64,000 bases of DNA from NCBI RefSeq assembly GCF_018613235.1, contig NZ_JAGGQP010000037.1:1-64000 (forward strand). The letters run 5' to 3'. Source of the stretch: Bacillus sp. ISL-41. GTDB lineage: Bacteria > Bacillota > Bacilli > Bacillales > Cytobacillaceae. The notes beneath the pieces were generated by a model. That model saw only the letters and a list, made by a program, of their open reading frames with translations, made no database searches and was not told the DNA's origin. How positions within the stretch are numbered: the stretch's first letter is position 1; every line of letters begins with the position of its first letter. This document shows, one piece after another, positions 1 through 9,084 of the stretch. A program made the translations under genes and the position numbers.

Positions 1-106
1 TATTGTGACAGGTTTCAAGTGTTAGAGGTCAATGCTGTCAAGAAAAAGGCCTTTATTGTGACAGGTTTCAGGTGGAAAAGCCCAAAGCTGTCAAGATTCC
101 TGTATT
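1..106. repeat. Two tandem copies of a 53-bp intergenic repeat
   Basis: The sequence TATTGTGACAGGTTTCA starts at 1 and again at 54. In each copy the arm TGACAG (6-11 and 59-64) is followed 23 bases later by its complement CTGTCA (35-40 and 88-93), so each unit can fold into a stem with a long loop. The array probably continues to the left of the window edge. It resembles the 52-bp arrays elsewhere in the window in unit length and paired arms, but not in sequence. No gene is seen between 107 and 314 apart from the probable rocF control region. Confidence 0.8.
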
Positions 107-262
107 ACTCCGTCAGCAATTGCTTGTTCCTATACATAAAATCTATTTCCAATTTGCCGGCAAAGCTGAGATAAATTTTTCAATAAGAATCCTATACTAA
201 TAAATTCACTCAATTCCAAACCGTATATATATTCATGAAATTGTCCAGTTGAGTCATTTGAA

Positions 263-276
263 TGAAAGCGTTTAAA
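263..276 (+). promoter_or_regulatory. Possible cre box (CcpA site) upstream of rocF
   Basis: TGAAAGCGTTTAAA matches the catabolite-responsive element consensus TGWAANCGNTNWCA except at one position. It ends 38 bases before the rocF start codon. Catabolite control of an arginine-degradation gene would make sense, but this is a single motif match and is not proven. Confidence 0.3.
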
Positions 277-314
277 ATAAGGAGTAGACGAGAGATAGCA
301 AGGGGGAGAAAACA

Positions 315-1211
315 ATGAAGAAACTTTCGATTATTGGCATGCCGATGGATTTGGGTCAGATGAGAAGGGGAGTCGACATGGGCCCAAGTGCAATCCGTTA
401 TGCTGGAATAAATGAAAGACTGAGAGTGTTATTTGATGAGATAGAGGATTTGGGTGATATCGCAGTTGGGAGACCAGAGGTGAAGATTGATCCTAACAGC
501 AATCTTCGCAACCTGGAATTAGTTGCTGAGAAAAATAGTTTGCTTGCAGATGAGGTAGACAAGATTATAGAATCAGGGTCATTCCCGCTTGTATTAGGCG
601 GCGACCATAGCATTGCGATAGGGACATTGGCAGGTGTATCCAAGCATTATAAGAACCTGGGTGTCATCTGGTATGATGCGCATGGGGACTTGAATACAGC
701 GGAAACTTCTCCGTCTGGTAATATTCACGGAATGCCGTTGGCTGCGAGCCTGGGTTTGGGTCATGAGATGCTGACTCAATTAGGCGGATTTGCGCCAAAA
801 GTAAAGCCAGAAAACATTGTCATAATCGGCGCGCGTGCGCTGGACGAGGGTGAGAAGGATCTGATCAAGGAAATGGGTATCAAAGTGTTCACAATGCACG
901 AAATCGATCGACTCGGAATGGCTGCGGTCATTGAGGAAACAGTCAACTATCTTAAAGATAAGACGGATGGTGTCCACCTTTCTCTTGATCTTGATGGGCT
1001 GGATCCAACAGATGCGCCAGGTGTCGGTACACCGGTAACTGGAGGCATCAGCTACCGTGAAAGCCACCTGGCTATGGAGATGCTGGCTGAATCAAAAATC
1101 ATTACATCAGCTGAATTTGTCGAAGTCAACCCAATACTTGATGAAAAGAACAAGACAGCTGTCGCGGCAGTGGCGTTGATGGGGTCTTTATTTGGTGAAA
1201 AACTTTTGTAA
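315..1211 (+). CDS. rocF: Arginase
   Basis: Arginase hydrolyses L-arginine to L-ornithine and urea, the first step of the arginase route that feeds glutamate; it acts in the cytoplasm. The 298-residue protein has the usual Bacillus arginase length. It carries the ureohydrolase metal-binding motifs: GGDHS near residues 95-99, DAHGD near 121-125, and SLDLDGLDP in the C-terminal half, which together supply the His and Asp ligands of the two-manganese centre. The start ATG follows the ribosome site AAGGGGGAG. The gene stands alone, with a strong hairpin terminator downstream and a possible cre box upstream. No roc aminotransferase, permease or RocR gene is visible nearby, so it is not in a roc operon here. 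Confidence 0.96.
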   Translation: MKKLSIIGMPMDLGQMRRGVDMGPSAIRYAGINERLRVLFDEIEDLGDIAVGRPEVKIDPNSNLRNLELVAEKNSLLADEVDKIIESGSFPLVLGGDHSIAIGTLAGVSKHYKNLGVIWYDAHGDLNTAETSPSGNIHGMPLAASLGLGHEMLTQLGGFAPKVKPENIVIIGARALDEGEKDLIKEMGIKVFTMHEIDRLGMAAVIEETVNYLKDKTDGVHLSLDLDGLDPTDAPGVGTPVTGGISYRESHLAMEMLAESKIITSAEFVEVNPILDEKNKTAVAAVALMGSLFGEKLL

Positions 1212-1257
1212 TGCCCATATAGTTTGGGAATAGACTCATATTAGTGAGAAAAAATAG

Positions 1258-1290
1258 GAGCAGCGGCCAGGTCTGGCTGCTGCTCTCTTA
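1258..1290. terminator. Bidirectional terminator between rocF and the Spo0E-like gene
   Basis: GAGCAGC and GCCAG pair with CTGGC and GCTGCTC across a two-base loop. There are T-rich tracts on both sides (the upstream A-rich stretch reads as T on the minus strand), which suits the two convergent genes. Confidence 0.85.
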
Positions 1291-1293
1291 TTA

Positions 1294-1464
1294 TTAATAT
1301 AGGAATGTCTTTTTGGAAGATAAGTGATAATATTTATTTAGTAAATGGTCGAGTTTAGCGCTGATGTCTACAACCCGTTGATTTGACAGCGAGGTTTTTG
1401 CGGCTAATTCAACCATTTCTTTACGGCAATTTTCAATATCCTTCAGCAACGTTTCTGCACACAT
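1294..1464 (-). CDS. Spo0E-family aspartyl-phosphate phosphatase, small
   Basis: A 56-residue protein, too short for routine gene calls, reading from ATG at 1464 with GAGG eight to nine bases upstream. Its core, SLSNQRVVDISAKLDHLLNKY, less its last residue, follows the Spo0E family pattern of two predicted helices joined by a turn, with the hallmark Ser-x-x-x-Asp around SAKLD. Spo0E proteins remove phosphate from Spo0A~P and so delay sporulation. The gene is divergent from sigW and convergent with rocF, sharing a terminator with rocF. Family assignment is from the motif and size only; the specific response-regulator partner cannot be read from sequence. Confidence 0.8.
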   Translation of the reverse strand: MCAETLLKDIENCRKEMVELAAKTSLSNQRVVDISAKLDHLLNKYYHLSSKKTFLY

Positions 1465-1646
1465 TGATTATTTCCTCGCTTTCAATGAAATATAGTTCAT
1501 TTATACCCTGAAAAAAACTTTTTAAACCAAACTGGTAAAAATTTGTTAATATTGTGTTAGCGTGTTTTTTGCTTTTTTCGCAAAAAAAGTCAGTTAGTAG
1601 ATGATTTTGTCAATTACATACATAAATAAAGTTTTTATAAAAAAAA

Positions 1647-1675
1647 CGAAACCTTTTACGGAATCGATTCGTATA
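1647..1675 (+). promoter_or_regulatory. SigW-type (ECF) autoregulatory promoter of sigW
   Basis: CGAAAC at 1647-1652 followed by CTTTT, a 17-base spacer, and CGTATA at 1670-1675. This fits the known sigma-W promoter pattern TGAAAC N16-17 CGTA, which in Bacillus subtilis drives sigW itself. It lies 33 bases upstream of the sigW start codon. Confidence 0.85.
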
Positions 1676-1708
1676 TCGATTAGCCGCATGAAGCGCGGAG
1701 GTAAACTA

Positions 1709-2272
1709 ATGGAGACAATCGTAAAACACAGAATAAAGCAAGTACTCAAGGGAGACCAGAATGCCTATGGAGAGATTGTTGAAGTATACAAGGACAAGGT
1801 TTTCCAGCTTTGCTACCGTATGCTCGGGAATCGGCACGAGGCAGAAGATATTGCACAGGAGGCTTTTATCCGTGCATATATCAATATTAACAGCTTCAAT
1901 CAAAACTTGAAGTTTTCCACATGGCTGTATAGAATAGCTACTAACCTATGTATTGACCGGATTCGCAAAAAGAAACCAGATTATTTTCTTGATGCGGAAG
2001 TACCTGGAACAGAAGGCTTGACGATGTATTCCCAGGTTCCATCTGAAACACCCTTACCTGAGGATGAGGTAGAAAGTATCGAATTGCAGGATACCATCCA
2101 AAAGGAAATTTCAAAGCTACCCGATAAATATCGGTCCGTAATCGTATTAAAGTATATTGAAGAACTCAGCCTGAATGAGATCAGCGAAATACTGGATTTA
2201 CCGCTTGGCACAGTGAAGACGAGGATCCATCGAGGAAGAGAAGCCTTAAGGCAGCAGTTGCGACACGTATAA
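1709..2272 (+). CDS. sigW: ECF RNA polymerase sigma factor SigW
   Basis: Sigma-W directs transcription of genes for resistance to envelope stress, antimicrobial peptides and membrane-active toxins. The start was set at the ATG of METIVKHRIKQ because GGAGG lies eight to nine bases upstream; the longer open frame to 1601 runs through the promoter. This gives 187 residues, the Bacillus subtilis length. Region 2 contains FQLCYRMLGNRHEAEDIAQE and STWLYRIATNLCIDRIRKKK; region 4 ends with the helix-turn-helix LSLNEISEILDLPLGTVKTR. The gene is followed after 16 bases by its anti-sigma gene rsiW, forming the usual autoregulated pair. Confidence 0.97.
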   Translation: METIVKHRIKQVLKGDQNAYGEIVEVYKDKVFQLCYRMLGNRHEAEDIAQEAFIRAYININSFNQNLKFSTWLYRIATNLCIDRIRKKKPDYFLDAEVPGTEGLTMYSQVPSETPLPEDEVESIELQDTIQKEISKLPDKYRSVIVLKYIEELSLNEISEILDLPLGTVKTRIHRGREALRQQLRHV

Positions 2273-2288
2273 GGTGAGGTGAAAGAAT

Positions 2289-2942
2289 ATGAAATGTTCC
2301 GAACAAATTATCGACTATATGCATGAATACTTAGATGAAGAAATCTCCGAAGACCATGAAAAGATATTAAGAGAGCACCTGCAAAGCTGTTCAGATTGCC
2401 AGGAATACTTCAGGGAGCTGAATAAGTCAATCGCTCTTGTGCAGAGCACCTCCCATATCCAGGCACCAGATGATTTTACTTCAAAAGTGATGGCCGGCCT
2501 GCCGAAGGAAAAGAAAAAGACGGAAATCCAACGCTGGTTCAGAAGCCATCCATTGTTAACAGCTGCCTCGCTTTTCCTGGCGTTAATGACTGGCAGCATC
2601 TTTTCGACTTGGAATGAAGAACACCAGTTTTCCGTATCGAAGCAGCCTAATCTGATTGTTGAAAATGACACAGTCATCGTGCCTGAAGGAGAAGTCGTCA
2701 AGGGTGATGTCGTTGTCAGGAATGGCAAGGTGAAAATTGAAGGCGAGGTCCAGGGTAATGTCACAGTGATTAACGGTGAGTTGATTAACGGAGAGAAATA
2801 CCTGGCTTCAGCAGGCAATGTCACTGGTGAAATAACCGAGGTCAATGAAGTGTTTGAGTGGATCTGGTACCATATTAAGAAGACGGCTAAAAACACAGCA
2901 GATCTTTTTGAGAACGACGAAAAGGAACAGTCATTCCAATAG
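2289..2942 (+). CDS. rsiW: Anti-sigma-W factor RsiW
   Basis: RsiW is a single-pass membrane protein that holds SigW inactive until regulated proteolysis by PrsW, RasP and ClpXP releases it. The N-terminal zinc-binding anti-sigma domain has the His-x3-Cys-x2-Cys signature in REHLQSCSDCQEY (about residues 29-40). A membrane segment follows at about residues 82-100 (LLTAASLFLALMTGSIF). The extracytoplasmic part has repeated short beta-strand-like elements (VVKGDVVVRNGKVKIEGEVQ). It is translationally close to sigW and is closed by a terminator that overlaps its last codons. Confidence 0.95.
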   Translation: MKCSEQIIDYMHEYLDEEISEDHEKILREHLQSCSDCQEYFRELNKSIALVQSTSHIQAPDDFTSKVMAGLPKEKKKTEIQRWFRSHPLLTAASLFLALMTGSIFSTWNEEHQFSVSKQPNLIVENDTVIVPEGEVVKGDVVVRNGKVKIEGEVQGNVTVINGELINGEKYLASAGNVTGEITEVNEVFEWIWYHIKKTAKNTADLFENDEKEQSFQ

Positions 2943-2957
2943 GAATGGCTGTTTTTT
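2926..2957 (+). terminator. Terminator of sigW-rsiW
   Basis: AACAGTCATTCC pairs with GGAATGGCTGTT around the loop AATA, followed by a T-run. The left arm lies inside the last rsiW codons. Confidence 0.9.
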
Positions 2958-3320
2958 AAGGCTCCTTTTTGTAAGGGTTGGTTGGGGGTCAGCAGACAAG
3001 TTGACATCATTATAATTTGAACAAAGCTTATGGTATAATAAAAAAGTTACCTTTGTTTATAGCTGAAACGATTGGTCTTCTTTTGTATTTTTTACAAAGG
3101 GCGATTTTGCATTGTATGATTTTTACACCGCATTTTGAAAGGCTTCATCTTTCTTTCTGCTCCTTAACCGGCAGTGCACTCGAAAACCCTGAAGCCGATT
3201 TTTACTTTTCTATAGTTAGCAACAAAGTTACGAAAGAAGCCTTTTAAAAAGGCTGATGAACCTTCAGGGCATTCTTAGAGACCTCTGAAGGTGCCTTACT
3301 AAACTACTGGAGGAAGTGCA
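2958..3320 (+). other. 363-bp leader region before cdaA, no convincing gene
   Basis: An open frame of 76 codons (3017-3247) has no ribosome site and no familiar motif, so it is not called. The stretch holds TTGACA at 3001 and TATAAT-like elements at 3011 and 3034 without ideal spacing. It also has several inverted repeats: GGCTTCA 3141 with TGAAGCC 3190; AGCC-TTTT/AAAA-GGCT near 3237-3254; and CCTTCAG/CTGAAGG at 3262-3290. It may be a structured 5' leader of the cdaA operon. I recognise no known riboswitch in it. Confidence 0.45.
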
Positions 3321-4148
3321 ATGTCGTTTGCGGATTTCGATTTTCTAGAATATCTAGCTAATATTGTTGACATTCTCCTGGTTTGGTTCGTCATTTACAA
3401 GCTGATTGCAATTATTCGAGGTACGAAGGCTGTCCAGCTTTTAAAAGGGATTTTTGTCATCCTGATTGTAAAGTTTATCAGTGATTACTTCGGATTGAAT
3501 ACGCTCAGCTGGATGATGGAACAAGTACTAACCTGGGGATTCCTGGCCATTATCATCATCTTCCAGCCCGAATTGCGGCGGGCACTCGAACAGCTCGGCA
3601 GAGGGCGGCTTTTTTCCAGATCAGGCCTGCAGGAAGAGGAAGACGAAGAGAAGATGGTTGAGGCCATTATCAAGGCAACCGATTATATGGCTAAGCGCCG
3701 GATCGGGGCATTGATTTCAATTGAAAGAGAAACAGGAATGAGTGATTACATAGAGACAGGCATACAGCTTCAATCAAAAATCTCTTCTGAACTGTTAATT
3801 AATCTTTTTATACCGAATACACCGCTTCATGATGGAGCTGTAGTGATACAGAAAAACATCGTTGCCGCGGCAGCTTGTTATTTGCCGCTGTCGGAAAGTC
3901 CTTTCATTTCGAAGGAACTGGGTACAAGGCACAGAGCCGCGCTCGGAATCAGTGAAGTAACCGATAGTATCACGATTGTCGTGTCTGAGGAAACAGGGAA
4001 TGTATCGGTTACCCGGAATGGCGAACTTTACAGGGACTTGAGCGGGGAAACGCTAAGGGAACTGCTTACAGCCGAGCTGGTTTCGCCATCAAGAATAAAG
4101 CAGGCAGCTTCTACCCGCTGGAATTGGAGGGGGAAGAAAAATGGATAA
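3321..4148 (+). CDS. cdaA: Diadenylate cyclase CdaA (c-di-AMP synthase)
   Basis: CdaA makes the second messenger cyclic di-AMP from two ATP; c-di-AMP controls potassium and osmolyte transport and cell-wall balance. The 275-residue protein has three N-terminal membrane helices (about 10-33, 40-56, 70-82) and a DAC domain with the catalytic DGA motif at residues 171-173 and the RHR motif at 203-205. GGAGG precedes the start. It overlaps cdaR by 8 bases and shares the operon cdaA-cdaR-glmM, the standard Firmicute arrangement in which CdaR and GlmM bind CdaA and modulate its activity. Confidence 0.97.
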   Translation: MSFADFDFLEYLANIVDILLVWFVIYKLIAIIRGTKAVQLLKGIFVILIVKFISDYFGLNTLSWMMEQVLTWGFLAIIIIFQPELRRALEQLGRGRLFSRSGLQEEEDEEKMVEAIIKATDYMAKRRIGALISIERETGMSDYIETGIQLQSKISSELLINLFIPNTPLHDGAVVIQKNIVAAAACYLPLSESPFISKELGTRHRAALGISEVTDSITIVVSEETGNVSVTRNGELYRDLSGETLRELLTAELVSPSRIKQAASTRWNWRGKKNG

Positions 4149-5373
4149 ATGGATGGATAATCCCTGGTTCATAAAAGTCGTTGCCCTTGTTCTTGCTGTC
4201 CTGCTGTTTGGATCAGTACCTAAAAACGATCCCGATAAGCCTGGCGATGTGAATGTGCCATCAGATGAAAAGGTTGAGACGATTGAAGAAGTGCCGGTTA
4301 AAAGGATTTATGATACCGATACTTTGGTTGTATCCGGTGTTCCTGAAACAGTTTCCGTAACGCTTCAAGGACCGAAAAATCTTGTGCAGCAGGCGAAGAC
4401 ACTGAGGAACTTCGAAGTGTTCGTTGATTTAACAGATGCCGAAATTGGCAATCAGCGAGTGCCAATCACTATTAAAGATGTCTCAGACCGCCTGACCGTA
4501 ACTATCGAACCTGGGTATGCAAATGTGTCAATCCAGGAAAAGGTTACGAAGGAATTCAGTGTGGAGGCAGAATTCAACGGGAATATAGTGGAGGAAGGTT
4601 ATATAGCTGAAAAGCCATCAGTAAAGCCTAATAAAGTCCAAATAACAGGTGCAAAGGATGTTATCGACAGGATCACTTATGTGAAAGCAACTGTCAATTC
4701 TTCAGGGAAGGTATCAGACACCATCACACGAGAAGCAAGTGTTCTTGCTCTGGATAAAGATATGAATAAACTTGATGTTGTTGTCGAACCTGGGGTTGTC
4801 GAGGTAACGATCCCGATTAAAAGCTCAAGCAAAAAGGTACCAATTGATATTATCCGGAAAGGAACTCCTCCAAGCGGGGTAACAATCGATTCAATCACTT
4901 TGGAAACGAAGGAAGCTGAAATCATCGCTGACCCAGGCGTTCTTGAGAAATTTGATCGTGTCAGGGTCGAAGTGGATTTGAGCAAGATTGAGGAGGATAC
5001 GGATATCACCCTTCCAGTCATTATTGGCGAAGGAATTGTCCGGGTTTCGCCTGAAACGGTAAAAGTGGCCGTAAAAGTCACAAAGGCCTCCGAGATAAAC
5101 ATCTCTAATATTCCAATTGAACTTGATGGGATGGATGCCGGCTATGAAGTCAATTTCCTTGATCCCGCAGACGGCCAGACTAATTTGACCGTTTCTGGAC
5201 CGAGTGATATTGTTTCGGCCCTGTCACCCGATGATTTTAAAATCTTGATCGATGTGTCGGAGCTTGATGAAGGGAATCATGAAGTCGAGATGAAGGTGAC
5301 TGCACCTCAAAATATAACGTGGAAACTGGCTAAAGAAACGGCCAGTATATCGGTTGCGAAAAAAGATGTGTAA
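4141..5373 (+). CDS. cdaR: CdaA regulatory protein CdaR (YbbR domains)
   Basis: CdaR is an extracytoplasmic, membrane-anchored protein that binds CdaA and regulates c-di-AMP production. The 410-residue sequence starts with a signal-anchor (WFIKVVALVLAVLLFGSV). It continues as several consecutive YbbR-type repeats of about 80 residues, recognisable from recurring segments such as TVSGPSDIVSAL, ITGAKDVIDRI and LQGPKNLVQQAKTL, each followed by an Asp-Leu-rich strand (VFVDLTDAE, ILIDVSELDEG). The ATG lies within the end of cdaA, so translation is probably coupled. Confidence 0.95.
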   Translation: MDKWMDNPWFIKVVALVLAVLLFGSVPKNDPDKPGDVNVPSDEKVETIEEVPVKRIYDTDTLVVSGVPETVSVTLQGPKNLVQQAKTLRNFEVFVDLTDAEIGNQRVPITIKDVSDRLTVTIEPGYANVSIQEKVTKEFSVEAEFNGNIVEEGYIAEKPSVKPNKVQITGAKDVIDRITYVKATVNSSGKVSDTITREASVLALDKDMNKLDVVVEPGVVEVTIPIKSSSKKVPIDIIRKGTPPSGVTIDSITLETKEAEIIADPGVLEKFDRVRVEVDLSKIEEDTDITLPVIIGEGIVRVSPETVKVAVKVTKASEINISNIPIELDGMDAGYEVNFLDPADGQTNLTVSGPSDIVSALSPDDFKILIDVSELDEGNHEVEMKVTAPQNITWKLAKETASISVAKKDV

Positions 5374-5409
5374 TGACTGCAATTTTTCATACAAGGAGAG
5401 ATTCTAAGA

Positions 5410-6759
5410 ATGGGTAAATATTTCGGTACAGACGGAGTACGTGGTGTTGCGAACAGCGAACTAACGCCAGAATTAGCTTTCAAGCTCGGCCGCTTTGGAG
5501 GCTATGTCCTTACAAAGGAACATGATCGCCCTAAGGTGTTGATCGGAAGGGACACTCGTATTTCCGGACATATGCTTGAAGGAGCGCTGGTAGCCGGTCT
5601 ATTATCAATCGGAGCGGAAGTTATGAGGCTCGGCGTAATCTCAACTCCAGGGGTGGCCTATTTAACGAAGGCCCTTGGCGCCCAGGCTGGCGTCATGATT
5701 TCTGCCTCTCACAATCCAGTAGCGGATAATGGAATTAAATTCTTTGGGCCAGATGGATATAAGCTATCTGATGATCAAGAGAATGAAATCGAACAATTGA
5801 TGGATATGGACAAAGATGAGCTGCCTCGTCCTGTAGGTGCCAACCTTGGACAGGTAAATGATTACTTTGAAGGCGGCCAAAAGTACCTTCAGTATCTAAA
5901 GCAATCTGTAGATGAAGAGTTCACAGGTCTGCATATCGCGCTTGACTGCGCACATGGGGCAACCTCATCATTGGCTACGCATTTGTTTGCTGACCTTGAT
6001 GCGGATACTTCCACGATGGGCGCATCGCCTAACGGCCTGAACATTAATGATGGCGTCGGATCGACACATCCGGAAGCACTTGCTGAATTCGTAAAGGAAA
6101 AGGGAGCGGATTTAGGCCTTGCTTTTGATGGAGATGGCGACCGCCTGATTGCGATTGATGAAAAAGGAAACATCGTTGATGGCGACCAGATCATGTATAT
6201 CTGCGGAAAATTCATGAAGGAACGCGGACAGCTGAAACAAGGTACTGTTGTATCAACTGTGATGAGTAACCTTGGTTTCTACAAAGGCCTTGAGGAACAT
6301 GGAGTTCAAAGTGTTCAAACAGCGGTTGGCGACCGTTATGTAGTGGAAGAAATGAAGAAGAACGGCTATAATCTCGGCGGCGAGCAATCCGGCCATATCA
6401 TCTTCCTGGATTACAACACAACCGGTGACGGCCTGCTTACAGGTTTGCAGCTTGCCAACATCATGAAAGCAACAAATAAGCCGCTGTCAGAGCTGGCAGG
6501 GGAAATGAAGAAATTCCCTCAGGTTCTCGTGAATATCCGAGTGACTGATAAGTACCATGTAACAGATAACGAGAAGGTAAAAGAAGTAATCGAACAGGTT
6601 GAGGCAGAAATGAACGGCAATGGCCGTATCCTTGTTCGTCCTTCAGGAACCGAACCATTGGTACGTGTCATGGCAGAAGCAGCAACAGCAGAGCTTTGCG
6701 AAGAATATGTAAGACGAATTGCTGTCGTTGTTGAAGAAGAAATGGGATTAAAAGAATAG
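5410..6759 (+). CDS. glmM: Phosphoglucosamine mutase GlmM
   Basis: GlmM converts glucosamine-6-phosphate to glucosamine-1-phosphate on the way to UDP-GlcNAc and peptidoglycan. The 449-residue protein has the phosphoserine loop ISASHNP (Ser100 is the phosphorylated residue), the magnesium loop FDGDGDR at about 239-245, the sugar-binding GGEQSGH and the phosphate-binding RPSGTEP near the C-terminus. It follows cdaR after 36 bases with AAGGAGAG upstream. A long terminator separates it from the glmS ribozyme, so glmM and glmS are separate units controlled at the product level. Confidence 0.98.
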   Translation: MGKYFGTDGVRGVANSELTPELAFKLGRFGGYVLTKEHDRPKVLIGRDTRISGHMLEGALVAGLLSIGAEVMRLGVISTPGVAYLTKALGAQAGVMISASHNPVADNGIKFFGPDGYKLSDDQENEIEQLMDMDKDELPRPVGANLGQVNDYFEGGQKYLQYLKQSVDEEFTGLHIALDCAHGATSSLATHLFADLDADTSTMGASPNGLNINDGVGSTHPEALAEFVKEKGADLGLAFDGDGDRLIAIDEKGNIVDGDQIMYICGKFMKERGQLKQGTVVSTVMSNLGFYKGLEEHGVQSVQTAVGDRYVVEEMKKNGYNLGGEQSGHIIFLDYNTTGDGLLTGLQLANIMKATNKPLSELAGEMKKFPQVLVNIRVTDKYHVTDNEKVKEVIEQVEAEMNGNGRILVRPSGTEPLVRVMAEAATAELCEEYVRRIAVVVEEEMGLKE

Positions 6760-6767
6760 TAATCATC

Positions 6768-6815
6768 ATATGCATAAGGGCTCTGGTACATAAATGAGCC
6801 CTTATGCATATTTAT
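6768..6815 (+). terminator. Terminator of the cdaA-cdaR-glmM operon
   Basis: A perfect 16-bp stem ATATGCATAAGGGCTC / GAGCCCTTATGCATAT with a 12-base loop, followed by T-rich sequence. Confidence 0.9.
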
Positions 6816-7004
6816 TTAGGAAGGGAGTTTTCAGTCGGCCGGTATAGGGTAATTGTACGGGAGGGCTGTTTTCCTTTGTTTTCTATTGACTGATAGGTAT
6901 GTATCATGTATGATAATCCTGTTTTTGAAAAAGGCTTGTTTGTTTAGTATTAGCCTTAAAAACAATATTTTCGAAAGGTGGGCAGAGGTAGATCAATGGA
7001 AAAC

Positions 7005-7160
7005 TAAAGCGCCAGGACTAATCCTTGACCGAAAATGTGGATTAGTTGACGAGGTGGAGGTTTATCGAAGTTTCGGCGGATGCCTCCCGGCTGAAAGCAC
7101 AGCCGCGAATTCCATCTTCAAAACATTAGGGCAACTTAATGCACAAAAAGATGGGGATGC
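7005..7160 (+). ncRNA. glmS ribozyme (glucosamine-6-phosphate-activated)
   Basis: The leader holds the conserved glmS ribozyme elements in order: AAAGCGCC at the cleavage site (cut expected between A7008 and G7009), then TTAGTTGACGAGGTGGAGGT, the core ATCGAAG-TTTCGGCGGATGCC, TCCCGGCTGAA, CACAGCCGCG, and a 3' domain closed by CCATCTT (from about 7112) pairing with AAGATGG at 7149-7155. The ribozyme self-cleaves when glucosamine-6-phosphate binds, and this destabilises glmS mRNA. The stretch 6816-7004 upstream shows no gene; an open frame there (6853-7194) runs through the ribozyme and is rejected. Confidence 0.96.
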
Positions 7161-7217
7161 TAAAACTAAAGAGGATTGGATTCATGTAGTCTGACCTCAA
7201 ACCAATTATATGAGATA

Positions 7218-7258
7218 AGGGGGCAAGATGCCCCTATTTAAGAGGCTTCTTGCCCCCT
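7218..7258 (+). promoter_or_regulatory. Strong hairpin between ribozyme and glmS ribosome site
   Basis: AGGGGGCAAGA at 7218-7228 is a perfect complement of TCTTGCCCCCT at 7248-7258, with partial pairing inside. There is no T-run after it; the AGGAGG site follows within about ten bases. It is therefore more likely a stabilising or translation-modulating stem, or a remnant attenuator, than a working terminator. Confidence 0.7.
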
Positions 7259-7281
7259 GTCGTACAGGAGGAACAGAAGTT

Positions 7282-9084
7282 ATGTGTGGAATCGTTGGAT
7301 ATATCGGTAATAATGACTCGAAAGAGATTTTATTAAAAGGTTTGGAAAAGCTTGAGTATAGAGGGTATGACTCTGCGGGGATCGCAGTCATGAACGAAAA
7401 GGGAGTTCACGTTTTTAAGGAAAAAGGACGCATTGCGGACCTTCGCAATGCAGTGGACAATGATGTAATGGCCAACGCTGGAATCGGCCATACTCGTTGG
7501 GCGACTCACGGTCCTCCAAGCAAGGTGAACGCTCACCCTCACCAGAGCACAACTGGCAGACTGACTCTTGTCCACAATGGTGTTATCGAGAACTATGATC
7601 TATTGAAGCGCGAGTATTTGCAGAATGTCGAATTGAAAAGTGAAACAGACACTGAAATTATCGTCCAGTTAATCGAACTGTTCGTAAACGAAGGTCTGAG
7701 CCTGGAAGAAGCCTTCCGTAAGACGCTGACAATTTTACATGGTTCATATGCACTTGCCCTCATAGATGAGCAAAATGAAGACACGATTTTTGTGGCGAAG
7801 AACAAGAGTCCGCTTCTTGTCGGCCTTGGCGATGGCTTCAATGTTGTTGCCAGTGACGCAATGGCAATGATTCAGGTAACTAACCAATATGTTGAACTGA
7901 TGGACAAGGAAATGGTCATTGTCACGAAAGACGAAGTGACAATCAAGAACCTTGAAGGAGAAGTGGTTTCACGTGCTCCTTACACAGCAGAACTTGATGC
8001 AAGCGATATTGAAAAGGGAACTTACCCGCACTACATGCTCAAGGAAATCGACGAGCAACCGCTTGTGATGCGTAAAATCATCCAGAACTACCAGGATGGC
8101 GAAGGCGCCCTTGAAATCGACTCTGACATCGTTGCTGCGATGAAGGAAGCAGATCGTATCTACATTATCGCGGCTGGAACTTCTTATCATGCAGGTCTTG
8201 TCGGCAAGCAGTTCATCGAAAAATTGGCGAAGATTCCTGTTGAAGTTCATATCTCAAGTGAATTCGGCTACAATATGCCACTTCTATCTGAGAAGCCATT
8301 GTTCATCTTCATTTCACAGAGCGGAGAAACTGCGGACAGCCGCCAGGTTCTGGTTCAAGTGAAAGAGATGGGATACAAGGCTTTGACGATTACGAACGTT
8401 GCTGGTTCAACGCTTTCCCGTGAAGCAGATTACACTCTACTTCTTCACGCTGGTCCTGAAATCGCGGTTGCTTCAACAAAAGCATATACAGCACAGCTTG
8501 CTGTCCTAGCAATTTTGGCAGAAGTAACAGCTCGCGGAATTGGTCACGAAGTTGACTTCGACCTTGTACAGGAACTGGGAATTGTGGCGACTGCGATGGA
8601 AGCTCTTTGCGATGATAAAGAAGAATTCGAAAGCATCGCTCGCGAATACCTGACTGTTACAAGAAACGCATTCTTCATCGGACGCGGAATCGACTTCTAC
8701 GTGGGCCTTGAAGGCGCGTTGAAGCTGAAGGAAATTTCGTACATCCAGGCAGAAGGCTTTGCTGGCGGAGAACTGAAGCACGGAACAATCGCTTTGATCG
8801 AAGAAGGCACACCAGTTATCGCCCTTGCAACACAAGAATTTGTCAACCTGAGCATCCGTGGAAACGTCAAAGAAGTCGTTGCCCGCGGAGCAAACCCGTG
8901 CATCATCTCCATGAATGGACTGGAAACAGATGAAGACCGCTTCGTCATCCCAGAAGTGCACAGCCTATTAACACCTCTTATCTCAGTAATCCCGCTGCAG
9001 TTGATCTCATACTACGCAGCGCTGCACCGCGACTGTGACGTCGATAAGCCACGTAACCTGGCTAAATCTGTTACGGTTGAATAA
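7282..9084 (+). CDS. glmS: Glutamine-fructose-6-phosphate aminotransferase GlmS
   Basis: GlmS makes glucosamine-6-phosphate from fructose-6-phosphate and glutamine, the first step of amino-sugar synthesis. The start is the ATG of MCGIVGYIG because Cys2 must be the N-terminal nucleophile of the class II glutaminase domain; AGGAGG is 9-10 bases upstream. At 600 residues it has the normal length: glutaminase domain about 1-230 (GHTRWATHG), two SIS sugar-isomerase domains after about residue 280 ([18 protein letters not shown]), and the C-terminus [15 protein letters not shown]. The codons of that C-terminus are the part recognised by TnsD in Tn7 target selection, and a Tn7-like element sits just after this gene. 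Control is by the upstream ribozyme. Confidence 0.98.
   Translation: MCGIVGYIGNNDSKEILLKGLEKLEYRGYDSAGIAVMNEKGVHVFKEKGRIADLRNAVDNDVMANAGIGHTRWATHGPPSKVNAHPHQSTTGRLTLVHNGVIENYDLLKREYLQNVELKSETDTEIIVQLIELFVNEGLSLEEAFRKTLTILHGSYALALIDEQNEDTIFVAKNKSPLLVGLGDGFNVVASDAMAMIQVTNQYVELMDKEMVIVTKDEVTIKNLEGEVVSRAPYTAELDASDIEKGTYPHYMLKEIDEQPLVMRKIIQNYQDGEGALEIDSDIVAAMKEADRIYIIAAGTSYHAGLVGKQFIEKLAKIPVEVHISSEFGYNMPLLSEKPLFIFISQSGETADSRQVLVQVKEMGYKALTITNVAGSTLSREADYTLLLHAGPEIAVASTKAYTAQLAVLAILAEVTARGIGHEVDFDLVQELGIVATAMEALCDDKEEFESIAREYLTVTRNAFFIGRGIDFYVGLEGALKLKEISYIQAEGFAGGELKHGTIALIEEGTPVIALATQEFVNLSIRGNVKEVVARGANPCIISMNGLETDEDRFVIPEVHSLLTPLISVIPLQLISYYAALHRDCDVDKPRNLAKSVTVE

Noticed and set aside
3017-3247. 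76-codon frame before cdaA
   Set aside because: No ribosome site, starts on a TTG in an A/T-rich promoter-like stretch, and no family resemblance; more likely a structured leader.
6853-7194. 113-codon plus-strand frame upstream of glmS
   Set aside because: It runs through the glmS ribozyme, whose conserved core explains the sequence; no ribosome site.
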